A stretch of 45,384 nt of DNA from contig VXNL01000046.1 in the NCBI GenBank assembly GCA_009840635.1, positions 1-45,384 of the forward strand, written 5' to 3'. The notes beneath the pieces are model-generated. The model did not search any database and had not been told where the DNA came from. It worked only from the letters and a program-made list of their open reading frames with translations. Positions 8,486-13,885 of this stretch are shown piece after piece (within the stretch, counting starts at the first letter, position 1; each line of letters starts with the position of its first letter). Source of the DNA: Acidobacteriota bacterium. GTDB lineage: Bacteria > Acidobacteriota > Vicinamibacteria > Marinacidobacterales > Marinacidobacteraceae. The translations under genes and the position numbers were made by a program.

Positions 8486-8692
8486 ATGAACCGCGAAATG
8501 TGGCAGGCACTCGGGATCGTCCTCCTCTCCCTCGCGGTGGTCGCGCTGTCCATCTTCCTCCTCGGACTCGGCTCGATCCTGAAGGGCCGCTGCGTCCTCC
8601 GGCGCTGCGGTGTGGAAGGGCCGGTGGGCGACGCCTGCGACGGCTGTCCCCGGGCGCAGCAGCCGGAACCGCAGCCACCGATCGAAGTCTGA
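8486..8692 (+). CDS. nqrM: Small cysteine-rich membrane protein, NqrM-like (DUF539-type) maturation factor candidate
   Basis: This 68-residue protein has one N-terminal transmembrane helix (about residues 8-30), then a short loop with four cysteines: Cys36, Cys41, Cys51 and Cys54. The GDACDGC segment resembles the GEACGFC-type pattern of small proteins encoded near nqrF/apbE in other phyla and the four-cysteine tail of NqrM. NqrM is known to be required for assembly of Na+-NQR and is proposed to supply iron for the NqrD/NqrE centre. Same strand and close position to nqrA-F and apbE support this. A strong AGGAGGG lies 23 bases upstream of the ATG, separated from it by a small hairpin (CCGCCAACCGGCGG). 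Sequence divergence keeps the symbol tentative. Confidence 0.65.
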   Translation: MNREMWQALGIVLLSLAVVALSIFLLGLGSILKGRCVLRRCGVEGPVGDACDGCPRAQQPEPQPPIEV

Positions 8693-8744
8693 ACCGGCCG
8701 CCACACGGAAAGCGGCGACCCCGGGAGTCCGGGCTACGTCCGGC

Positions 8745-9806
8745 CTACTGCTCCGACGTGTCCACGTAGATCCCTGACCCGAGGAGCATCGGCTCTTCAC
8801 CGACGGTGATCGGGACCGCGTAGGCCAGTTTGGGGGACCCGTCCTCCTCGTCCCCCTCGATCGCGGGGTTATCCCAGTTGTACTCCACGAACCCGCCGCC
8901 CGCGCGGGCCGCCTCGAGGAGTCCCTGGCCGAGCCTCACCCCGTTCAGGTCCTCTTGCTCGGAAACGTCCGTCCCCTCCCAGTCGGGGTCGGGCGCCTGG
9001 AAGAAGTTGATCCCTTCCATGGTGAGGACGAACACGTAGATGTCTTCGTGCCGCCACTCCCCCTCGTCGCGGAAGTTGGCGTCGAGAAAGGCGTGGGCCG
9101 TCTCCCGGTCGGCCGTGTGCTCCGAGAGCGCCTCCGCCGCCCGCTCGACAAACTGCTGCAGGTTCCCGCGGTTCAGGACGTCCGCCGCGGTGACCGGGGG
9201 ATAGAAACCCGCGCCGATCAGCAGCTCAAGGTCTCCGATGTCGAGTGGTAGGGCGTAACCCACCTTTGGCGAGCCGGTCTCCTCATCTCCCTCGACCTCC
9301 GGGTTGGGCCACCGGTACTCGACATATCCCCCGCCCGCCGCCACCGCGGCGAGGAATTCCTCGGAGATCTTCACGCCGTTCACGTCTTCGAGACCCAGGA
9401 GGTTCTGCCCCTCCAGTTCCGGGGTCACCGGGTGGAAGAAACCGGTGCCGTCGCGGTGGTGGACGAACACGTAGACCTCCCCGTGATGCCACGTGCCCTC
9501 CGGCCGGAAGGTGGCGTCGAGGAACGCGTAGGTGTCCGCCTCCGAAGCGATGCCCGCCGCGGCCACCTCCGCCGCCGCCTCGACGAAGAGCTTCAGGGTC
9601 TCGCGGTCCACGACCTCGTTCGCCCCGATCGGATCCGGGGCGAGTTCCGGCATCGGCGAGGGCGCAGGGACCGGAGCGGGAGCCGGCATCGGCGTCGTGG
9701 GACTCGCCTCGTCGTCGCACGCCGTGGGGAGAAGGGCAAGCATCCCTACGGCGAAGACGCCCCGGGCGAACCGGGTCCAACGCGGGGAGGGCATCAGGTT
9801 CAGCAT
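8745..9806 (-). CDS. Lipoprotein with two tandem Cache-like sensor domains
   Basis: The 353-residue product has a lipoprotein signal (LALLPTAC, Cys30), a proline/alanine linker (about residues 35-60) and two homologous copies of a single-Cache-like domain of about 145 residues each. Both copies carry matching blocks: AFLDATFRPEGTW/AFLDANFRDEGEW, VYVFVHHRDGTGFF/IYVFVLTMEGINFF and GGGYVEYRWPNPEVEGDEE/GGGFVEYNWDNPAIEGDEE. Cache domains bind small extracytoplasmic ligands, usually as part of kinases or chemoreceptors; here nothing else is attached. The start at 9806 was chosen because the frame further upstream translates a dispersed repeat (9867-9900), and a TAGCAT -10-like box at 9814-9819 makes that start leaderless. 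Confidence 0.8.
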   Translation of the reverse strand: MLNLMPSPRWTRFARGVFAVGMLALLPTACDDEASPTTPMPAPAPVPAPSPMPELAPDPIGANEVVDRETLKLFVEAAAEVAAAGIASEADTYAFLDATFRPEGTWHHGEVYVFVHHRDGTGFFHPVTPELEGQNLLGLEDVNGVKISEEFLAAVAAGGGYVEYRWPNPEVEGDEETGSPKVGYALPLDIGDLELLIGAGFYPPVTAADVLNRGNLQQFVERAAEALSEHTADRETAHAFLDANFRDEGEWRHEDIYVFVLTMEGINFFQAPDPDWEGTDVSEQEDLNGVRLGQGLLEAARAGGGFVEYNWDNPAIEGDEEDGSPKLAYAVPITVGEEPMLLGSGIYVDTSEQ

Positions 9807-9813
9807 GGCCGCG

Positions 9814-9819
9814 ATGCTA
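9814..9819 (-). promoter_or_regulatory. Putative -10 box of the Cache lipoprotein gene
   Basis: On the minus strand this reads GCGC-TAGCAT-CGCGG, a variant of the TAGAATCG box seen upstream of several other genes here. The predicted transcription start is within a base or two of the ATG at 9806. No clear -35 is visible. Confidence 0.4.
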
Positions 9820-9866
9820 GCGCCGGGAGGACCAGCGAGTCGGCCAACGGCCCCGATCGCGCCGCT

Positions 9867-9900
9867 GGCTTGGAGCGCCGGCTTCAGCCGGCATCGCGCC
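9867..9900. repeat. Dispersed palindromic repeat, copy 3
   Basis: A single GGCTTGGAGCGCCGGCTTCAGCCGGCA unit lies between the Cache lipoprotein gene and the amidohydrolase gene. Confidence 0.85.
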
Positions 9901-9958
9901 GCGCCATGGGCCCCCGGGTGGGGTTTCCCGGAACCGGCCAACCAACTCGGAAGGCGTT

Positions 9959-10014
9959 CCGAAAAAACCTGCGAATTCCGGAATGAACTCCCGAAAAAGC
10001 TGCGAATTCCGGAA
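9959..10014. repeat. Two-copy direct repeat in intergenic DNA
   Basis: Two direct copies of CCGAAAAA(A)-[CG]CTGCGAATTCCGGAA lie at 9959-9983 and 9991-10014, a spacing of about 32 bases. The A tract and the GAATTC/TTCCGGAA palindromes stand out from the surrounding GC-rich sequence. No gene is seen between the Cache lipoprotein and the amidohydrolase. Confidence 0.6.
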
Positions 10015-10094
10015 CTCGCGCCAAACTGGTGAGCCCTTGAGGGGGCCCGGCCGGTCAGCGCTCGTCGGCTGTGTTGCGATTGCCGTTCGATGCC

Positions 10095-11765
10095 TCAGCG
10101 CTCGAACACCGTCTCCCCGCCGACCACCGTCATCTCGACCTGAATCTCGTCCGCCGGCACCTCGCGCGGATCGTCGGACAGCACCACGAAGTCGGCGAGC
10201 TTGCCGGGTTCGAGAGTGCCCTTGAGGTCCTCCTCGAAGTTCAGAAACGCCACGGCGTGGGTGATCAGCCGGAGGCCCTCTTCCACGCTCACCCGCTGGT
10301 CCTCGCCGAAGACGCCGCCGCTGATCGTCTCGCGGGTGACGAAGTGGTGGAGCACCCAGAGGGGCGGGTAGGGGATGACCGACGAATCGGTGCCCCCGGA
10401 GACCATCACCCCGGCGTCGAGATAGGCGCGCATCGGGGTCACCCACTCCGCCCGTTCCCGGCCCCAGTACTTCTCGAGGCTGGGGCCGGCGACGTAGAGG
10501 TGATGCTGGCCGGCCACCAGGAGCCCCAGGCGGTTCATCGTGGGGAACTGGTCCTCACGGGGGATGAAGCCGTGTTCGATCGCCCAGCGCTTGCCGGCAA
10601 GCGGCGTCACCTCGTTCGCGGCCTCGTAACCTTCGAGGACCTGATCGATGGCGAGGTCTCCCACCGCGTGGGTGGCCACCCGCCAGCCGCGGCGGCCGAG
10701 CTGGGTCGCGACTTCGTTGAAGACGTCCTGCGGCATCGTGCGCAGGCCGTGGTAGGTGCCCCCCTGACCCCATGGCTCTTCGTACGGCTCGCGCAGCAGG
10801 CCGCCCTCGAAACCGCCGTCCACCCCCAGCTTCACCCCGCCGAGCCGTAGCCACTCGTCACCGGCCTGCGGCTCGAGGCCCCACCCGTCGATGGCCGCGT
10901 CCACGTCCGCCGCGCTGCGGGCGCGCATCCGCATCAGGAAGGTCACCCGCATCGTGAGCAGCCCCCGCCGCTTCATCTCCTCCAGCAGGCGGAAGTGCTC
11001 GAGGCTGCTGCCGGGGTGGCGGATGCTGGTCAGGCCGACGGCGTGGAGCGTCCGGTATTCCTCGACCTGATCCTGGATGCGTTCCTCGAAGTCCCTGGGA
11101 GGCCGCTCGGGCAGGGTGACCAGCCGCTTGGCGGTATCCACCAGCTCTCCGTTCAGTTCGCCGTCGGGATAGCGGGTGATCCGGCCTCCCTCCGGGACCG
11201 GCGTTTCGGTGGTGATCTCCCACTTCTCGAGCGCCTGCGAGTTCAGGATGTACTCGTGTCCGCCGCGCACCACGACGACGGGGTTTCCGGGCGCGGCTTG
11301 GTCGAGGTCCCGCCGCAGGGGGAGCCGCTGCTCCCGGAGCTGTCCCTCGTGCCAGTCGGAGTTGGTCGTCACCAGCTCGCCGGGGCCCTCCGCCCGGGCG
11401 CGTTCCGTGATGGCGCCGAGCAGTTCGTCCATCGTGCGGACGCGGGAAAGGTCCACCCCCTCGCCCCCGCCGACCCGGTGCAGGTGGTTGTCGGCGAGCC
11501 CGGGGACGACGGTTTCGCCCGAGATTTCAATGACTTGCGTGTCCGGGCCGATGAGGGCCCGAATGTCCGCGTCGGATCCGACGGCCTGGATCCGACCGTC
11601 CCGGACCGCCATCGCCTCGGCGACGCTGAAGTCGGCGTCCACGGTCAGGACGGTGCCGCCGACCACGACGAGATCGGCATGCTCGATGTCAGGGGCGCAT
11701 GACCACCCGGTGATGGCTGCCAGAACCGGCAGGACGAGCAGAGCTTGCGGATCCAGACGGCTCAC
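10095..11765 (-). CDS. Exported amidohydrolase (YtcJ-like, amidohydrolase family 3)
   Basis: The 556-residue metal-dependent hydrolase has an N-terminal signal (hydrophobic residues 8-22, Cys23 possibly lipidated). It then follows the YtcJ-type layout: ADLVVVGGTVLTVDADFS, metal-binding DNHLHRVGG, HAVGDLAIDQVLEGYE, RWAIEHGFIP, SGGTDSSVIPYPPLWVLHHFV and the C-terminal LEPGKLADFVVLSDDP. The family cleaves amide or C-N bonds of small molecules; the substrate cannot be told. The GTG at 11765 overlaps the stop of the upstream PIN-toxin gene (GTGA), so it appears to be the third gene of that TA operon. The longer upstream frame overlaps the toxin gene and is rejected. Confidence 0.88.
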   Translation of the reverse strand: MSRLDPQALLVLPVLAAITGWSCAPDIEHADLVVVGGTVLTVDADFSVAEAMAVRDGRIQAVGSDADIRALIGPDTQVIEISGETVVPGLADNHLHRVGGGEGVDLSRVRTMDELLGAITERARAEGPGELVTTNSDWHEGQLREQRLPLRRDLDQAAPGNPVVVVRGGHEYILNSQALEKWEITTETPVPEGGRITRYPDGELNGELVDTAKRLVTLPERPPRDFEERIQDQVEEYRTLHAVGLTSIRHPGSSLEHFRLLEEMKRRGLLTMRVTFLMRMRARSAADVDAAIDGWGLEPQAGDEWLRLGGVKLGVDGGFEGGLLREPYEEPWGQGGTYHGLRTMPQDVFNEVATQLGRRGWRVATHAVGDLAIDQVLEGYEAANEVTPLAGKRWAIEHGFIPREDQFPTMNRLGLLVAGQHHLYVAGPSLEKYWGRERAEWVTPMRAYLDAGVMVSGGTDSSVIPYPPLWVLHHFVTRETISGGVFGEDQRVSVEEGLRLITHAVAFLNFEEDLKGTLEPGKLADFVVLSDDPREVPADEIQVEMTVVGGETVFER

Positions 11766-12232
11766 GGCAGCTCCTCCAGCACTTCGGAGGGGGTGCGATC
11801 CGGTGACCGAAAGGGATTGATCACGCGGACACCGTCGAACGACTGGTCGTGCTGGAGGTCTTCGGTGAGCAAGAACCGGCAATCGGAAGCCTGCGCCGCA
11901 GCCACGATGAGGGCGTCCCACCATGAAAAGGAGAAACGCTCCTGCAGGAGCCACGAGCGCTCCAGCAGCCGAACGTCCGGAGTCACCGGGCGCCACGCCG
12001 CGAGCTCACGCACGATTTGCCGCGCATCGGCGATTTCGAAATGCTTCAGCTTCCCGGTGAGCACCGAGTAGAGCTCGTGCATGACCTGGAAACTGACCCG
12101 TCCCTGGCGACGCTCGAATAGAAATGAGAGCCAGGCGTCCGCGCGGGCCTGCTTGGCCGGGTCGGTGCCGTCCTCTCGGTACACGAAGACGTTCGTGTCA
12201 ACGAATACCGGACTCGCCACGCTTTTCGTCAT
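11762..12232 (-). CDS. PIN-domain toxin (VapC-like)
   Basis: The 156-residue PIN protein keeps the four acidic positions: VFVDTNVFVYRED (N-terminal Asp), FQVMHELYSVLTGK (Glu), SWWDALIVAAAQASDCRFLLTEDLQHDQ (two Asp). The start is taken as ATG at 12232, overlapping the 3' end of the antitoxin gene by 35 bases; a GTG at 12220 is also possible. The downstream stop overlaps the start of an amidohydrolase gene, which is unusual for a toxin-antitoxin locus. Confidence 0.88.
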   Translation of the reverse strand: MTKSVASPVFVDTNVFVYREDGTDPAKQARADAWLSFLFERRQGRVSFQVMHELYSVLTGKLKHFEIADARQIVRELAAWRPVTPDVRLLERSWLLQERFSFSWWDALIVAAAQASDCRFLLTEDLQHDQSFDGVRVINPFRSPDRTPSEVLEELP

Positions 12233-12536
12233 CCGTCGGGTCTGGCTGGCGCGCCTCACTTGCCGAAGCGCTGTCGTCGGCGGGCTCTCGGTCCCACCGA
12301 AGTACGGGTCGGTCGTAGATCTCGTCCCGGGTAGGCCTACGTCCCTCAATCCAGTGCAGCTTCCTGGGTTTCCGCGACAGGAAACTCTTCATCGCGACGT
12401 CATACTCGTCGTCGCGGCGCCGCATTCCCTCAATCAGCTCGGCGAGCCAGCGGGACACGCTCCGATCCTCCGTCGCGGCCCGGACCCGCACCCAGCGGGC
12501 CGTGTCTTCCCGTAGCGCGATTGTGATGTTCTTCAT
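12198..12536 (-). CDS. Ribbon-helix-helix type antitoxin
   Basis: The 112-residue protein begins KNITIALREDTARWVRVRAATEDRSVSRWLAELIEGM, a ribbon-helix-helix DNA-binding domain as in CopG/VapB antitoxins. The polar, acidic C-terminus (about residues 60-112) would wrap the PIN toxin encoded immediately downstream. The ATG at 12536 lies exactly where transcription from the promoter at 12543-12571 should begin, so a leaderless message is likely. Confidence 0.82.
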   Translation of the reverse strand: MKNITIALREDTARWVRVRAATEDRSVSRWLAELIEGMRRRDDEYDVAMKSFLSRKPRKLHWIEGRRPTRDEIYDRPVLRWDREPADDSASASEARQPDPTDDEKRGESGIR

Positions 12537-12542
12537 TCCACG

Positions 12543-12579
12543 AGACTAGGAGAACACGAACTTCGTGTCAAGTGTGTTC
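12543..12579 (-). promoter_or_regulatory. Promoter and operator of the RHH-PIN-amidohydrolase operon
   Basis: Read on the minus strand: a perfect -35 TTGACA (12566-12571), 17-base spacer and -10 TAGTCT (12543-12548). Between and around them is the palindrome ACACGAACTTCGTGT (12554-12568), flanked by a wider GAACAC (12552-12557) and GTGTTC (12574-12579) pair. This is a typical position for antitoxin autorepression. The predicted start of transcription is about 12536, the first base of the antitoxin ATG. Confidence 0.7.
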
Positions 12580-12712
12580 GACCGCCTCTCGGCGGTCGAT
12601 GCCGGCTGAAGCCGGCGCTCCAAGCCGTTTGCGCGGTGCGGCCCGGTGAGGTTGCGACGTGCGCGGCGCGGAGCGCCGCGCGTGCCGGTCTGGGGACCGG
12701 CGTTCCAGGCCG
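12580..12712. repeat. Dispersed palindromic repeat, copy 4
   Basis: The element contains an initial hairpin GACCGCCTCTCGGCGGTC (12580-12597), an inverted A-type unit (GCCGGCTGAAGCCGGCGCTCC) and a B-type unit (GCCGGTCTGGGGACCGGCGTTCC) separated by GCGCGGCGCGGAGCGCCGCGC. Confidence 0.85.
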
Positions 12713-12718
12713 GCGCGT

Positions 12719-13039
12719 CTACTCCGGGTCGGTGATCCGGGCGGTGATTTCGACGGCCTCGTGTTCGGAGATGGCGCCGATGATCGTCGCCAGGTGCGCC
12801 GCGCGGGGGTTGCCCGCCGGGCCGAGCATGCGCATCAGGCTCTTTTCCGGGATGCCGGTGCGGTCCGCGAGCCGGGCGAACCCGAGCGTCGCGTTCACGT
12901 AGCTGCGGATCCCCTCCCGGAATCCCGGTAGGTCGCCGGCGAGGAGCGCGTCCAGACCCGCTTCGAGGAGCGAAACCCGGAACAGGGGGTCCCGGACCGC
13001 ACGGGCGCGGACCGATTTCCGGAAGGTGCGCCGAATCAC
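12719..13039 (-). CDS. HTH protein resembling addiction-module antidotes (no toxin partner)
   Basis: The 106-residue protein carries a helix-turn-helix with the arrangement LLAGDLPGFREGIRSYVNATLGFARLADRTGIPEKSLMRMLGPAGNPRAAHLATIIGAI, close to the 'probable addiction module antidote' family that pairs with RelE/HigB-like killers. No toxin lies on either side: an SDR gene is upstream and a repeat element downstream. The start is a GTG at 13039; there is no clear Shine-Dalgarno. An inverted repeat at 13049-13064, ten bases upstream, is a likely operator. It could be an orphan antitoxin or a simple regulator of the SDR gene. Confidence 0.75.
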   Translation of the reverse strand: MIRRTFRKSVRARAVRDPLFRVSLLEAGLDALLAGDLPGFREGIRSYVNATLGFARLADRTGIPEKSLMRMLGPAGNPRAAHLATIIGAISEHEAVEITARITDPE

Positions 13040-13048
13040 GGCACAATG

Positions 13049-13064
13049 GTAACGAATACGTTAC
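13049..13064. promoter_or_regulatory. Inverted repeat, probable operator of the HTH gene
   Basis: GTAACG-AATA-CGTTAC is a perfect 6+4+6 inverted repeat. It lies 10 bases upstream of the HTH gene's GTG and covers the stop codon of the SDR gene (TAA, complement of 13061-13063). The AT-rich half-sites stand out in this GC-rich sequence. Confidence 0.6.
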
Positions 13065-13825
13065 TGAATCAGTCTGCCACCATCGATGACGAGCGGCAGT
13101 CCGGTCACGAAACCGGACTCGTCGCACGCCAGGAACAGCATCGCCTGCGCCACGTCGCGCGGAGTTCCGAGCCGGCCGAGCGGGGTGATCTCGTACCAGG
13201 AACGGCGCATGGCCTCCGGGTCCTCGCTCCGGGCGAGGTTGCGCTCGTTCATCGGGGTATCGATAACCCCGGGACACACCGCGTTCACCCGGATGCCGTA
13301 GGGCGCCCCCTCGAGCGCCAGGCTCCGGGCGAGCGCCATCATGCCGGCCTTCGATGCTCCGTAGGCGGAACTCTTCGTCGCGGCGATGAAGTTCCCCACC
13401 GACGAATTCATCACGATGACCCCGCGGCGGCGTTCCTTCATCCCGGGGACGACCCGGCGGCACATCAGGAAGGCCGACGTCAGATTCGTCCGGAGTATCC
13501 GTTCCCACTCGGCGAGGCTCGTGTCCTCGACCAGCTTCTTGAGCTCGACGCCGGCGTTGTTCACCAGGACGTCCACGGGGCCGAACTCGCGCTCGGCGGC
13601 CCCGATCACGGCTTCGACGCCGGCTTCCGACGAAACGTCCGCGACCACGGCCGCCGCGGAGCCGCCGGCATCCCGGATTCCGGCCGCGACCTCCTTCACC
13701 GCGTCCGCGGCGACGTCCGCCAGCACCACCCGGGCCCCTTCCTCAGCGAAGAGCTCCGCCGTCGCCCGGCCGATCCCGGCCGCGGCCCCGGTGACCACCG
13801 CCACCCGCTCCGCCAGCCGGGTCAT
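13061..13825 (-). CDS. Short-chain dehydrogenase/reductase
   Basis: This 254-residue classical SDR shows the cofactor motif TGAAAGIG near residue 13, NNAG, the catalytic Ser in MNSSVG, YGASK (Tyr and Lys), NAVCPGVIDTPM and the C-terminal FVTGLPLVIDGG. An Asp (LADVAAD) after the second strand suggests NAD rather than NADP. It probably oxidises or reduces a small alcohol or ketone; the substrate is unknown. The ATG at 13825 was preferred over an upstream TTG. A TAGAATCG box at 13871-13876 could be its -10. Confidence 0.9.
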   Translation of the reverse strand: MTRLAERVAVVTGAAAGIGRATAELFAEEGARVVLADVAADAVKEVAAGIRDAGGSAAAVVADVSSEAGVEAVIGAAEREFGPVDVLVNNAGVELKKLVEDTSLAEWERILRTNLTSAFLMCRRVVPGMKERRRGVIVMNSSVGNFIAATKSSAYGASKAGMMALARSLALEGAPYGIRVNAVCPGVIDTPMNERNLARSEDPEAMRRSWYEITPLGRLGTPRDVAQAMLFLACDESGFVTGLPLVIDGGRLIQ

Positions 13826-13870
13826 GTGCAAAACCGGCTTGCTCGTCGGCAGGACCGCCCCATCCGGCCG

Positions 13871-13876
13871 ATTCTA
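13871..13876 (-). promoter_or_regulatory. Putative -10 box of the SDR gene
   Basis: On the minus strand the sequence is CA-TAGAAT-CGGCC, matching the TAGAATCG element found upstream of both serine hydrolase genes. It would give a leader of about 40 bases to the SDR start at 13825. No -35 was recognised. Confidence 0.4.
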
Positions 13877-13885
13877 TGAGCGAAA

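Noticed and set aside
12580..12712. Repeat element considered as a CRISPR-like array or small RNA gene
   Set aside because: There are only two units with different stems, no regular spacers and no promoter or terminator; it fits the dispersed repeat family.
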